The notes: generated by a model from the sequence alone, not told the origin. Shown: positions 43,100-53,244, counted from the first letter of the stretch. The stretch: 64,000 nt of DNA from CAVQNQ01 sp963714205 (GCA_963714205.1 CAVQNQ010000002.1:186001-250000), one strand, 5' to 3'. Program-made: numbers and translations.

Positions 43100-46000
43100 A
43101 TGCTGAGACACTTACTGCCGCTGTGCCTCGCCCTGTGCATGGGCGTAACCATAAATACCGGCGCTGGGGCGCAATCGATTACATCGGGCGACATAACCGG
43201 GATGGTTACAGATCCGAGCGGAGCCACCGTGCCCAAAGCCACCGTGACACTGACCAACGTCAACACCAATGCCACGGAGAACACCATTACGAGCTCGCAG
43301 GGAACGTACCGTTTTGCTTTCGTGCCTGTAGGAGCCTACAGCGTGACTGTGAAAGCCGTCGGTTTCCAGGTGCAACAGAAGAACGGTATCATGGTCACCG
43401 CCGGACAGCCTACTGCCGCGGACATCCAGCTCCAACTGGCCACGGCCACCGAGACCGTGCAGGTTTCGGAAGCCAGCAGCGTCATCCAGACGGAGAACGC
43501 CGACGTGGCAACGGCCTACAACACGGAGACGCTTCAAAACATGCCCAATCCCGGGGGCGATCTCACCTATTTTGCGCAGGGGGCGCCCGGCGTGGTGATG
43601 AATACGCAGGCCGGCTATGGCAACTTCGTCGCGGGCGGAATGCCCGGCATTTCCAACCTGTTTACTATAAACGGCACGAACGATAACGATCCTTTCCTCG
43701 GCCTCAATAATAGCGGCGCCTCCAACCTGCTGCTGGGCTCGAATGACATTGGCGAGGCTAATGTGATCAACAACGCCTATTCCGCGCAATACGGCCAATA
43801 TGCCGGAACGCAGGTTACTTATATCACGAAATCCGGAACGAATAAGTTCCACGGCGACGCTATATATAATTGGAATGGCCGGGCACTCAACGCCAATCAG
43901 TTTTTCAGCAACCAGGTGGGCCAGCCGACGCCGTTCAACAACTTCAATCAATGGATGACCAACCTGAACGGCCCCATTTGGAAGGACCACACGTTTTTCG
44001 ACTTCAACTACGAAGGCGTGCACAGCTTGGTACCCATCTCCAGCAGGCTCAACCTGATTCCCAGTCCCCAGTTCCAGGCGGCCACGCTGGCGAACCTCGC
44101 CGCCAACGGGAATTCCGCTGAGATTCCTTTTTACCAGAAGGCTTTTGCAATCTATAACAATGCTCCAGGGGCCGCCTCCGCCATTCCGGTGGCGAATAAC
44201 GGGGGCTGTCAGGACTTCACCGGTTTACCTTCCGGCGTCCCTTGCGCACTCCAGTTCCGGAGCACGCCTGGCAACCTGTTTACGGAATACCAGTGGGCCG
44301 CGCGTGTTGACCACATCTTCAGCCAAAACGATCGAGGTTATATCCGGCTGCTGCGCGATAATGGCTTTCAGCCTACTTACACCAACTCGTTCGGCCCGAT
44401 CTTCAATATTCAGAGCAACCAGCCACAGATGCTCGGCCAAGTCTCGGAGACGCATGTTTTCGGTCCAGAGACGGTCAACGAATTCAAGGGATCCGCGCTG
44501 TTCTACTCGGCGGTCTTTGAGCCGGCAAGTCCCAGCGGTTCCTTGGCCGCGCTGCCGACGTTTTTGAGCTTCTCGGGCACTCCATTCTCCAGCATCGGAC
44601 CCTGGACCGAACCCGGAAACCCCAACGCCTACTTCCCGGAGGGACGGCGCGTATTCCAATATCAGATCCTGGACGATCTCTCGCATGTCCGGGGCAAGCA
44701 CACCTTTCGCATCGGGTTTAGCTGGCTCCATGACACCGTTACCGACCTTGATTTTCAGGGGGTCGGCGGACCTCTCAATGGGGCCATCGTGACGACCTTG
44801 ACCGATTTCTTCAACGGAGGGGGCCCCAGCACTTCTCTCAACCAGGCTTTTCCCTCCTCACCGGAAGAAAGCATCCGCCTCAATACTTATGGAGGCTATG
44901 TCGCGGACGACTGGAAGGTGAACGACCGGCTGACGGTTTCCTTGAACTTGCGGCTGGAAAGCTACGCCAGCCCCACCTGCGATTCCAACTGCTTCTCCCG
45001 CCTGGCTTCGCAGTTCACCGGCACACCCACCCCCGGCGCCGCCAATACACCTTATAACCAGCTTATTCTCACGGGTCAGAAAGACGCCTATCCGCGCAGT
45101 CAAGCGGTGGTTTGGGAACCGCGCGTCGGGATCGCCTGGAGGCCGTTCAACACCGATAGCACCGTTATTCGGACGGGCGCCGGCGTCTTCGCGGACGAAT
45201 TGCCCGGTGGACTGGCGGAGTTCGCGGCATTCAATCCTCCAACCCTGACTGCTTTCACGGCTGGAAACGGTCTACTGGCGCCGGGTGTTTCCGGGAGCTT
45301 GTTTACGAAGGTCGCCCAAGCCAACCAGATCCTGGCATCCCAGTTCGCGTCCGGCGGAAGCTTCAACTCCATTTCGCAATCAATTCCCACTTTCGCGCCT
45401 CCGAGTTTCACTGCTTTCCCCAATAACTTCAACCAGCCGACCTACTATAAGTGGAATTTCCAGATCGAACAGGCGCTGGGCTGGAAGACGGCGCTGATTG
45501 TCAATTACTCGGGCATGCATGGCGAGCACATCCCCATAGCGGACACGGCGTTGAACGGTTATTGTCCGACCTCGGTTTGCCCGACCGGCTTTCTCGGTCT
45601 GCCGGTCGCCCCGCCGAATCCGGCGCTGGGCCAGGTCACACAGTACCTGTCGGCCGCCAACTCGAACTACAACGGCCTCACGATCAGCCTGCAGCGTCAT
45701 CTTTCGGCAGGTTTAACGTTCAATGTGAATTACACATGGAGCCATTCGCTCGACGATGTCTCAAACGGCGGCGTGCAAAACGAGCCCTTTAACTTCGTGT
45801 CCACGGACCCAAGCATCACCGTTCTGCAGAACCCCTACAGCGTGCGCGGCAATTACGGGAACTCGGATTACGATGTGCGGCATTACTTTAGCGCCAGCTT
45901 CGTCCTTACCGACATGTTCCGCCAGGCGAGATTCCACTGGGGTCCCAACCGGGTTTTCGGCGGATGGACGCTTTCCAGCAACTGGTCCTTCCGGACGGGC

Positions 46001-46471
46001 CTGCCCTTCACCATCATCGATAACAGCGCGCTCGCCCCATTGCTCGGATCGAATTTTTCTCCGGTACAATACATCTTCGCCTCGCCGGTGACGAGCGTCC
46101 CGGGAACCTGCACCAGCGCTGTGAATTCGCCTTGTCTGAGCCCGTCGCAGTTTGCGCCTCCGGCCAACGGCGCCCCGTCCGGCTTCGGCACCATCGGACG
46201 CAACTCCGTCTACGGCCCGCATTTCTTCGATACCGATATTGCGCTCATGAAGGATGTCGCTCTCGGCGAGCACGTCACCTTCTCGTTCGGCGCGCAGGCG
46301 TACAACGTGTTCAATCACCCCAATTTCGACCAGCCGGTCAGCGACATCTCGAACCCGCAGTTTGGTTCCAGCATCTCCACCGTGGGACCGCCAACGGGCA
46401 TCCTGGGTTCCTTCGTGGGTGCCGGGAGTTCGCCGCGGTTCGTCGAAATCAAGGGCGCCCTGCGCTTCTAG
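43100..46471 (+). CDS. Oar-like TonB-dependent receptor with carboxypeptidase-regulatory-like domain
   Basis: A 1123-residue outer-membrane protein. Signal peptide at residues 1-24 (LLPLCLALCMGVTINTGAGA). An N-terminal Ig-like carboxypeptidase-regulatory domain follows (about 27-110; ITGMVTDPSGATVPKATVTL), then a plug-like region (about 115-240; NMPNPGGDLTYFAQGAPGVV, VTYITKSGTNKFHG) and a large C-terminal beta-barrel ending in FVEIKGALRF, with a terminal phenylalanine typical of outer-membrane barrels. This architecture is characteristic and often highly amplified in Solibacter-type acidobacteria. Likely substrate: a large compound such as an oligosaccharide or peptide; not known. ATG 43100 is preferred over GTG 43082 because of the purine-rich ribosome binding site between them. 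Confidence 0.93.
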   Translation: MLRHLLPLCLALCMGVTINTGAGAQSITSGDITGMVTDPSGATVPKATVTLTNVNTNATENTITSSQGTYRFAFVPVGAYSVTVKAVGFQVQQKNGIMVTAGQPTAADIQLQLATATETVQVSEASSVIQTENADVATAYNTETLQNMPNPGGDLTYFAQGAPGVVMNTQAGYGNFVAGGMPGISNLFTINGTNDNDPFLGLNNSGASNLLLGSNDIGEANVINNAYSAQYGQYAGTQVTYITKSGTNKFHGDAIYNWNGRALNANQFFSNQVGQPTPFNNFNQWMTNLNGPIWKDHTFFDFNYEGVHSLVPISSRLNLIPSPQFQAATLANLAANGNSAEIPFYQKAFAIYNNAPGAASAIPVANNGGCQDFTGLPSGVPCALQFRSTPGNLFTEYQWAARVDHIFSQNDRGYIRLLRDNGFQPTYTNSFGPIFNIQSNQPQMLGQVSETHVFGPETVNEFKGSALFYSAVFEPASPSGSLAALPTFLSFSGTPFSSIGPWTEPGNPNAYFPEGRRVFQYQILDDLSHVRGKHTFRIGFSWLHDTVTDLDFQGVGGPLNGAIVTTLTDFFNGGGPSTSLNQAFPSSPEESIRLNTYGGYVADDWKVNDRLTVSLNLRLESYASPTCDSNCFSRLASQFTGTPTPGAANTPYNQLILTGQKDAYPRSQAVVWEPRVGIAWRPFNTDSTVIRTGAGVFADELPGGLAEFAAFNPPTLTAFTAGNGLLAPGVSGSLFTKVAQANQILASQFASGGSFNSISQSIPTFAPPSFTAFPNNFNQPTYYKWNFQIEQALGWKTALIVNYSGMHGEHIPIADTALNGYCPTSVCPTGFLGLPVAPPNPALGQVTQYLSAANSNYNGLTISLQRHLSAGLTFNVNYTWSHSLDDVSNGGVQNEPFNFVSTDPSITVLQNPYSVRGNYGNSDYDVRHYFSASFVLTDMFRQARFHWGPNRVFGGWTLSSNWSFRTGLPFTIIDNSALAPLLGSNFSPVQYIFASPVTSVPGTCTSAVNSPCLSPSQFAPPANGAPSGFGTIGRNSVYGPHFFDTDIALMKDVALGEHVTFSFGAQAYNVFNHPNFDQPVSDISNPQFGSSISTVGPPTGILGSFVGAGSSPRFVEIKGALRF

Positions 46472-46532
46472 GACGGACACTGGTCACGACGGAAATTCGC
46501 AGCCGGAATGCTATCCTGAAACTCCAATATCC

Positions 46533-47090
46533 ATGCGCATCGCGGTTCTTTCCGATATCCACGATAACGTCTGGCGGCTGGCGGCAGCGCTCGAAGCGGT
46601 GAACGGCGCCGACGCCATGATCTGCTGCGGCGATCTCTGCTCGCCCTTCATCGTTCATCAACTGGGCCGCGGCTTTCCGAAGCCCATCCACATCGTTTTC
46701 GGCAACAACGATGGCGACCTGTACCGGATTGCGAACAACGCGCGGCGCTACGAGCAGATTCAGATCCACGGCGAGTTCTTCCGCGGGGAATTCGAGGGCC
46801 ATCGCGTGGCCGCCAACCACTACGACAACATCGCGCGGGCCATCGCGGCCTCCGGCGAGTTCGAGGTGGTGTGCTACGGCCATAACCACGTCTACGCGGT
46901 CGAACGCATCGGCCCCACCCTGGCCATTAATCCGGGCGCGATCATGGGCGCCACTTTCGGCGCCGATGGAACCCGCACCGACGTGGCCTCTACTTTCGTG
47001 GTCTACGACACTGCGTCCGGCCAGGCCACGGGCTTTGAAGTGGCCCATAACGGCGAGGTGCAGGCTCTTTCCCTGGCTCACTCGAGTTAG
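46533..47090 (+). CDS. YfcE/MJ0936-type metallophosphoesterase
   Basis: A 185-residue phosphoesterase. Metal-binding motifs of the calcineurin-like family appear in order: AVLSDIHDN (DxH), MICCGDLCS (GDxx), FGNNDGD (GNxD), VAANHYDN (H) and YGHNHV (GHxH). Members cleave phosphodiesters such as cyclic nucleotides or small phosphate esters. No signal peptide. It follows the receptor gene by 61 bases and may be transcribed separately. Confidence 0.92.
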   Translation: MRIAVLSDIHDNVWRLAAALEAVNGADAMICCGDLCSPFIVHQLGRGFPKPIHIVFGNNDGDLYRIANNARRYEQIQIHGEFFRGEFEGHRVAANHYDNIARAIAASGEFEVVCYGHNHVYAVERIGPTLAINPGAIMGATFGADGTRTDVASTFVVYDTASGQATGFEVAHNGEVQALSLAHSS

Positions 47091-47160
47091 TGCCGCAGAC
47101 GGCAGTTCATTCACCGGCCTTAGCGATTCATGAGACAATCGGCTTTCTTCGGTGACGAAC

Positions 47161-49413
47161 ATGGGCTGGCATAAAATTCTTTTTTCTGGTTTGCTGCTCG
47201 CGGCCTTGGCCGGCGCGCAAACTCTTAATTGCGATTTTCAAGGTTATAAAGCGCTCGACGGATTGAAAGCCGGGATGCGCGCGGGTTCTTTGGAATTGAT
47301 CTGGCAGGGCGAGCGCGGCCAGACATTGCGCGCCACACTCGGCGTGAACGGCGGCCAACCCGTCGTGCGGGAACTGGCCGTCGAAAAGGGTGGCAAGTGG
47401 TCCGTACTGGGCCGCGACCTCACTCCCGAATACCAGGTCACCACCGGCCGGCGGCGCATCTCCGCCCAGCAGGAAGCGCCCTTGCGTCAATTGGGCATTT
47501 TCACCCCCGAAGTCATCGAGCGTCAGAAATGGTTCGCGTTCTGGGACGCTCCTCTGAACGTCCCCGGCCATCCCGGTATGAACGCGGCGGTCGATCTGCC
47601 GCGCAAGCCCGAAGAGATCCAGCGCGCGTGGGCTACGTTTCAAATCACCGGCTGCCAGGTCGGCACCGACGGCGCCCGTTTGGAGGCCAATTTCCCCGGA
47701 GTTTCGCTCGGCATCTTCTCCGGCGGTCTGCGCTATACCGTCTACCGGGGAACCAACCTGATTCGCCAGGAGATAATCGCCAAAACCGATGCCCCCTCGG
47801 TCGCCTACAAGTTTGCCGCCGGTTTAAAGGGTTTCGCCATCGGCGACGATACCCGCATTGTCTGGCGCGATGTCGCCCGCGGCTGGCAGCATTACCTGTT
47901 GGGCGGCGGCGTCAATTCCGATCCCGTGGCGCTGAAAGCACGCAACCGGCTGGCAATTGTCGAAAACAGCGCCGGCTCGTTGGCCGTCTTGCCGGCATCT
48001 CACAAGTTCTTCTTCTCGCGCGAAGTGGAATCCAACCTCGGATACAACTATTACCGCAAAGACAGCGAGACCACTTTCGCCGTGGGCGTGCGCCAGGCCG
48101 ATCGCGAGGAATCTTTCAAACCTTACGGCACGACCGACGCCGTCTGGCAGCGCCGCGTCAGCCAGGCACGCGAGTTCGAAGAGAACTTTGCGCTCTACAA
48201 CGCTCCCCCGGGCACCCTGCAGCGGATGGCAGTCTATTTTTATCTGGATTCGGGCAAGGCGGAAGCCACTCAGCAGGCGGTGATGGCTTTCACCCACGAC
48301 GATGTCTACAAGCCCTTGCCCGGCTACCAGGTGATGGTCAGCCATTTCCACTTCCATCTTAATGAGGAACTGACCGATGCCGGCACCCTGGATTACCAGC
48401 CGCAGTGGATTCCCACCTTCAAGGCCCTGGGCATCAATATTGCCGCGCTGTGCGATTTCCACGCCGATTCGCATCCCACTGACACGGGCAAGATCCGTCT
48501 CGAGGAGCAGCGCGTCTACTTCGAAGGCAGCGCGCGCCTGTCCGATCGCGATTTCCTGATCATTCCCGGCGAAGAGCCCGACGCCACGTTAGGCGGCCAT
48601 TACATGTTCCTGTTCCCCAAGCCGGTCTATTATACGCACGCTCAGCTGCCCCGTCCCGGTTCCAAGCGAGTAGTCGTGGAACAGCCCTATGCAGAAGAGA
48701 TCGCGCCCTACGGCAAGGTCTATCACACATCCTCGCCTGAAACCGAGATGCGTATGCTGAACGACGAGCATGCCCTCATGTGGCAGACTCACCCCAGAAC
48801 CAAGAGTTCCGATGGCTACCCGGATGCCGTGAAGGACCAGCCGCACTTCCTGAGCGACCGCTTCGCCGGCGCCTCCTTCCAGTCGTTGCCCGTGGATCAA
48901 TCCCAAAAGCGCCTGTGCGAGGTGCGCTGTCTCGATCTGCTGGACGACATGAATAACTGGGCCGGCGCCAAATACCTGATTGCCGAGGGAGACACTTACA
49001 CCAAGTCTCCGGAAGACGAGACTTACCCGCAATTGGACGTCAACTACGTGAAGCTCGACCGCCTCCCTAAGTTCTCCGATGGCTGGATGCCGGTCCTCGA
49101 TGCTCTACGCGCCGGCAATTTCTTTGTGACTTCGGGCGAAGTTCTGCTGCATGACTACGCCATTCAGGGCACGGGCGACAAGCGCACCTTCGTCATCGAC
49201 GTGGATTGGACCTGGCCGGCGGAATTCGTGGAGCTGGTCTGGGGCGATGGCAAGACGACCAACCGCGAAATCCTATCCGCCACTTCTTTAGCGCCGTTCT
49301 CGACGCACCATTACCGCATACCGTTCGATACCGCCGGCAAGAAATGGGTGCGTTTCGCCGCCTGGGATTCCGCGGGCAACGGAGCCTTCACGCAGCCCGT
49401 GCACTTACGGTAA
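47161..49413 (+). CDS. Secreted protein with a PHP-like C-terminal domain
   Basis: A 750-residue protein with a signal peptide (ILFSGLLLAALAGAQT). Residues 25-380 form a beta-rich region without a recognised family. From about residue 395 the segments MVSHFHFHLNEEL, ALCDFHADSHP, LIIPGEEPD, GGHYMFLF and MWQTHPRTK resemble the metal-binding histidines and acids of PHP-type phosphoesterases. The last 75 residues (VIDVDWTWPAEFVELVWGDG) look like a small beta-sandwich. Function unknown; a secreted metal-dependent hydrolase is plausible. ATG 47161 gives the signal peptide directly, GTG 47152 is in frame. Confidence 0.8.
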   Translation: MGWHKILFSGLLLAALAGAQTLNCDFQGYKALDGLKAGMRAGSLELIWQGERGQTLRATLGVNGGQPVVRELAVEKGGKWSVLGRDLTPEYQVTTGRRRISAQQEAPLRQLGIFTPEVIERQKWFAFWDAPLNVPGHPGMNAAVDLPRKPEEIQRAWATFQITGCQVGTDGARLEANFPGVSLGIFSGGLRYTVYRGTNLIRQEIIAKTDAPSVAYKFAAGLKGFAIGDDTRIVWRDVARGWQHYLLGGGVNSDPVALKARNRLAIVENSAGSLAVLPASHKFFFSREVESNLGYNYYRKDSETTFAVGVRQADREESFKPYGTTDAVWQRRVSQAREFEENFALYNAPPGTLQRMAVYFYLDSGKAEATQQAVMAFTHDDVYKPLPGYQVMVSHFHFHLNEELTDAGTLDYQPQWIPTFKALGINIAALCDFHADSHPTDTGKIRLEEQRVYFEGSARLSDRDFLIIPGEEPDATLGGHYMFLFPKPVYYTHAQLPRPGSKRVVVEQPYAEEIAPYGKVYHTSSPETEMRMLNDEHALMWQTHPRTKSSDGYPDAVKDQPHFLSDRFAGASFQSLPVDQSQKRLCEVRCLDLLDDMNNWAGAKYLIAEGDTYTKSPEDETYPQLDVNYVKLDRLPKFSDGWMPVLDALRAGNFFVTSGEVLLHDYAIQGTGDKRTFVIDVDWTWPAEFVELVWGDGKTTNREILSATSLAPFSTHHYRIPFDTAGKKWVRFAAWDSAGNGAFTQPVHLR

Positions 49414-49429
49414 GTGAAATCCCTGCGCG

Positions 49430-50689
49430 TCACTCATAGCGCAACGATTCTATGGGGTCCAGCCGCGCGGCTTTGATGGCCGGCAGCAATCCGGCCACCA
49501 GGCCTACCGTTTCGAGCATCACGGTCGAGGTCACAACCGCAAAGGTGGAGATGTGCAGGTGGATGTCGCCCCTGCCGCTGGTGTCCTGAAAAAGCGGCCC
49601 CAGCAGCGGGAGCGTGCCCAGCAGCCAGGTGACCAGCCAACCCGCGGCCACGCCCAGCACTCCTCCCGCGGTCACAATCGCCATGGCCTCCAGCAGAAAT
49701 TGCGCGAGGATCGAGCGGTTGGTGGCGCCGATCGATTTCAGCACGCCGATCTCGCGCGTCCGCTGCGTTACCGAAACGAGCATGATGTTAGCCAGCCCCA
49801 CCCCGCCGATGGCCAGCGTGAGCGTGCCCACGAAAGCCAGCAGCACGCGCAGCGCGATCCCCATGGTGTCTACCAGGCGCATGTATTCGTTGAAGACGAT
49901 AAAACGCACCGCGCGCTCGTCGTTGGCGGAAAAGGCGTGCAGCCGCGCCAGCGTCTCGCGCACCTGCCGCAGGGTATCGTCACGGAACACAGGGTTGGCC
50001 GGCATCCAGACGATATCGTCGGGATACTTCAGGTCGCGGTAGAGCGATGCGGTTTCGAACGGGATAAATCCGCAGTCGTTGTCCGGCGTGTTGTAATTGG
50101 CTACCTGCGTTTTGGTCTCGAGCACCCCGATCACCGTGAAGCGCAGGCCGTCGATGGTGATCTCTTCGCCATCCGGCGGGATCTCGCCGAACAGCTTCTC
50201 GGCCATCTTGGCGCCCAGCACGGCCACACGGCGCCGGGCGGCCTCGTCTTCCGGCACGAACCAGCGGCCCGATTCCATGGTCATGTTGCGGATGCGCTCG
50301 TAGGGCGCTTCCACGCCGCGCACCATGGTGGTCTCGGTGCGATAGCCGCGCACCAGCGTCATGCCGCGCATCATCATCTCGCTCGAGATGGCAGCCACCA
50401 TGGGCACCGATTCGCGGATGGCCGCCACGTCGCTGCGTTCCAGGCGGACACGGTGGCCCGCCCGCTCGCCTCCAGCCTGGTCGGAAGTCTGGCCGCCGAG
50501 CATGAGCACGAGATCCTGGCCCACCTCCAGGAAGGCCTTCCGTATGGCCGCGTGGAAGCCATCGCCATAGGCGTAGAGGATCACGAAACAGGAGACGCCC
50601 CAGGCCAGGCTGACGGTGGTCAGCAGGCTGCGCTGCCGGTTGAAGCGCAGGGCTTCGGCGGCCTCCCGCAGGATCGAGCTAACGCTCAT
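49430..50689 (-). CDS. MacB/FtsX-type ABC transporter permease (second of two)
   Basis: A 419-residue membrane subunit. One N-terminal helix (about residues 18-38), a large periplasmic MacB core domain (about 45-260; SDVAAIRESVPMVAAISSEM, RVAVLGAKMAEKLFGE), then three C-terminal helices in the FtsX domain (about 285-410; GVGLANIMLVSVTQRTREIG and KSIGATNRSILAQFLLEAM). Such permeases work as mechanotransmission devices in export or lipoprotein handling. Its start overlaps the end of the preceding permease by 11 bases. No ATP-binding subunit is encoded with it. Confidence 0.93.
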   Translation of the reverse strand: MSVSSILREAAEALRFNRQRSLLTTVSLAWGVSCFVILYAYGDGFHAAIRKAFLEVGQDLVLMLGGQTSDQAGGERAGHRVRLERSDVAAIRESVPMVAAISSEMMMRGMTLVRGYRTETTMVRGVEAPYERIRNMTMESGRWFVPEDEAARRRVAVLGAKMAEKLFGEIPPDGEEITIDGLRFTVIGVLETKTQVANYNTPDNDCGFIPFETASLYRDLKYPDDIVWMPANPVFRDDTLRQVRETLARLHAFSANDERAVRFIVFNEYMRLVDTMGIALRVLLAFVGTLTLAIGGVGLANIMLVSVTQRTREIGVLKSIGATNRSILAQFLLEAMAIVTAGGVLGVAAGWLVTWLLGTLPLLGPLFQDTSGRGDIHLHISTFAVVTSTVMLETVGLVAGLLPAIKAARLDPIESLRYE

Positions 50690-51938
50690 AGCGCAGCGCC
50701 TCCACGGGCGTCAGGCGGGCGGCGCGCCAGGCCGGCCAGATGGCCGAAGCCACCGCGATGGCGCCCAGCGCGGCGAAGGCCTCGGCGGTGGTGGCGGCGC
50801 TCACCGGCAGGCCGCCGAACATTTCGCGATGCGGCAGTTGATTGACGAGCGTGGCCAATCCAAAGGCCGCCAGCCAGCCGCCCACGCCGCTAAGCACCGC
50901 CAGCAGGACGCCTTCCGCGAAGAAATCCGAGAGGATGCGGCGGCTGGTCGCGCCCACGGCCTTGCGCAGACCGATCTCCTGGGTCCGCTCGCTCACCGAT
51001 ACCAGCATGATATTCATGACCCCCACTCCGCCCAGCGTCAGGGTCACCAGCGCGATGACACCCAGAAAAATGGTCATGGAAGTGAACATGCGGTCCACCA
51101 GCTCGGCGTTCTCCACGGTGTCCCAGAGGTAGATGGCGCCCGTATCTTCGGGATCGAACCGGTGGTTGCGCGCCAGCACGCGCGTGACCTGCGCGCGGGC
51201 CTCCTTCCATCCGTTCAGCGAGGCGGGGACATAGATCAGGTCGCTCAGAATTCCGGGATGAAAATTCTCGTCGGCCGGGGGCAGATCGCGCATCATCGTC
51301 GAATACGGGATGTAGATCTTGTCGCTGTCCAGGCCGTTGTAGCTGCTGCTTTGATCTTTTGGCGGCATCAGCCCCACGATGCGGAATGGCAGGCCGTTGA
51401 TCGAGAGGCTCGCGCCCGGCGCCACCGGACGGTCGCCAAACAACTGCTTGCGGACGTTGTCGCCCAGCACCGCCGCGCGGGCCGTGCTGTCTTCATCCCG
51501 GTCCACCAGGAAGCGCCCGCGGTCCACGGGGATATTGCGGATCTCCGCGTACGCCGGCTCCACGCCCATAACCGGGAACGATCCGCCGTTGAACGGCGTA
51601 ACCGCATGGGCGGTGTTCTGCAGCTCCCCCAATACGCTCCTGGCCAGGAAACACTCGGCACGGATGTCCCGCACGTCGTCGTAAGTCAGCCGCACGCGCC
51701 GTCCGGCCCGCTGGCCGCCAGCCTGTTTCTCGGTTTTGCCGTTGAAGACGATTACGATGTTCTCGCCGATCTGCCGGAAACGGTCGCGCTGGCCCTCCTT
51801 GAAGCCATCGCCCATGGCCACGATGATCACGATCGAGGCCACGCCCCACGCAATCCCGGCCATGGTCAGGAGGCTGCGCAGTTTGTTGCGCGCCAGGCTG
51901 GAGAAGACCCCGCGGAAAATCTCCTTGAGGTAAAGCAT
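50679..51938 (-). CDS. MacB/FtsX-type ABC transporter permease (first of two)
   Basis: A 419-residue protein with the same layout as its downstream neighbour: N-terminal helix (about 18-38), periplasmic MacB core domain (about 45-265; RVRLTYDDVRDIRAE, VLGDNVRKQLFGDRP), and three C-terminal helices with GVGVMNIMLVSVSERTQEIG and RKAVGATSRRILSDFF. The two permeases are paralogues of equal length, so they may form a heterodimer. It starts 18 bases after the adaptor gene. The C terminus ends in PVEALRYE, the usual FtsX-family ending. Confidence 0.93.
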   Translation of the reverse strand: MLYLKEIFRGVFSSLARNKLRSLLTMAGIAWGVASIVIIVAMGDGFKEGQRDRFRQIGENIVIVFNGKTEKQAGGQRAGRRVRLTYDDVRDIRAECFLARSVLGELQNTAHAVTPFNGGSFPVMGVEPAYAEIRNIPVDRGRFLVDRDEDSTARAAVLGDNVRKQLFGDRPVAPGASLSINGLPFRIVGLMPPKDQSSSYNGLDSDKIYIPYSTMMRDLPPADENFHPGILSDLIYVPASLNGWKEARAQVTRVLARNHRFDPEDTGAIYLWDTVENAELVDRMFTSMTIFLGVIALVTLTLGGVGVMNIMLVSVSERTQEIGLRKAVGATSRRILSDFFAEGVLLAVLSGVGGWLAAFGLATLVNQLPHREMFGGLPVSAATTAEAFAALGAIAVASAIWPAWRAARLTPVEALRYER

Positions 51939-51956
51939 CGGATGGCACGCCCCGCG

Positions 51957-53159
51957 CTATTGCAGGACCACTTGCTGGCCCTCCCAGAGACCCTTGACGA
52001 TCTCCGTCTTGGACCCGTTGCTGATCCCCGTGGTCACCGCGACCCGGCGCCGCCCCGATTCCACCGTGGGGTCCGCCACTTCCACCTCCGTGGTGCGGTC
52101 TTTTTTGTAAATGATGGCGCCTTCCGGAATGGCCAGCACGCCTTTGTGCTCGTCCAGCATGATCTCGGCGTTGGCCGTCATGGTGGCCATCAGCTTGCCG
52201 GATTCGTTGGAGATGGAGACCCGCACCTCGAACGTGGTGACATTGTCCTTCTCCACTCCCATGGGCGAGATCTTGGTCACCTTCCCCGTGAACGTGCGGT
52301 CTTTATAGGATTCCACGGTGATGCGGGCCGGTTGTCCCAGGTAGACCTTCCCGATATCGCTTTCATCCACCTTGCCCTTCACGTAGACCTCGCGCAGGTC
52401 GCCCACGGTCATAATCAGAGTGGCGCCCGATCCCATCACCAGGATCGAGCTGACCGCGTCGCCCACCTCGCGATCGCGCGAAAGCACCACGCCATCGATG
52501 GGCGAGATGATGGTGGCGTTGCGCAGGTCTTCTTCCGATTGGTTCAGCGCCGCGCGCGATTGCTCCACCTGGGCCTGCGCCTTGGCGATGGCGGCTTGCG
52601 CAACTCCCAGGTTCACCTGAGCCTGCTGCTGCCGGTTCACGGCCAGTTGGTAATTCTTCTCGGCATCGTCCCGCGCGGTCTGCGGCACCAGCATCTCCTG
52701 GAACAACTGGCGCGAGCGTTCCATGTCGCGTTTCAGAAACGGGACGTCCGGTCCGAGTGCGTCTACCTTGTCGCGCTCGTAATCGGCCTCCGCGCTCTTC
52801 AAAGCCGCCTCCGCCATTCCGACGGCGGCCTGCGCCTGGCGCAGCTTGGGCAGCAGGTCGTTCTGATCCAGCTCGCATATGGTTTGCCCTTGGTGCACCG
52901 CATCTCCCACGTTCACCGGCAGCTTCAGGATAATCCCGCTGGCCTTGGATTTGATTTCCACCTGCGTGGTGGGCTGTATCTTGCCGGTGGCGACCACCGA
53001 CCGGGCCAGATCGATCCTTTCCACGGAAGCCAGCTTCTCGGGATCTATTTTGGCCGGGGTTCGGCTGATGGCCCGGAGCGAGAAGAACGCCGCACCGGCC
53101 AGAAGCGGTACCAGGGCCAGTAAGAACCAGTAAAAAGAGTGCGATTTGCGGTTTGCCAT
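51957..53159 (-). CDS. Periplasmic adaptor (HlyD/MacA-type membrane fusion protein)
   Basis: A 400-residue protein with one N-terminal membrane anchor (about residues 10-28, FYWFLLALVPLLAGAAFFSL). A split lipoyl/barrel-sandwich domain surrounds a long helical hairpin (about 85-215; LPKLRQAQAAVGMAEAALKS, QSRAALNQSEEDLRNATIIS), followed by a beta-barrel and membrane-proximal domain (ARITVESYKDRTFTGKVTKI). It would link the two downstream permeases to an outer-membrane channel. First gene of the operon 53159-49430 and divergent from the histidine kinase gene at 53245. Confidence 0.94.
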   Translation of the reverse strand: MANRKSHSFYWFLLALVPLLAGAAFFSLRAISRTPAKIDPEKLASVERIDLARSVVATGKIQPTTQVEIKSKASGIILKLPVNVGDAVHQGQTICELDQNDLLPKLRQAQAAVGMAEAALKSAEADYERDKVDALGPDVPFLKRDMERSRQLFQEMLVPQTARDDAEKNYQLAVNRQQQAQVNLGVAQAAIAKAQAQVEQSRAALNQSEEDLRNATIISPIDGVVLSRDREVGDAVSSILVMGSGATLIMTVGDLREVYVKGKVDESDIGKVYLGQPARITVESYKDRTFTGKVTKISPMGVEKDNVTTFEVRVSISNESGKLMATMTANAEIMLDEHKGVLAIPEGAIIYKKDRTTEVEVADPTVESGRRRVAVTTGISNGSKTEIVKGLWEGQQVVLQ

Positions 53160-53244
53160 GGCCTTACCTTTGAAAACCCACTCTTATTCACCTACGATAT
53201 CGTTCCTCGTTTCGTTCCGCCGGGTCTTAAAATAGAATGCGACA

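Noticed and set aside
50616..53123. Plus-strand frame of about 835 codons across the permease and adaptor genes
   Set aside because: It lies opposite three well-recognised transporter genes and contains His/Arg-rich sequence without domains.
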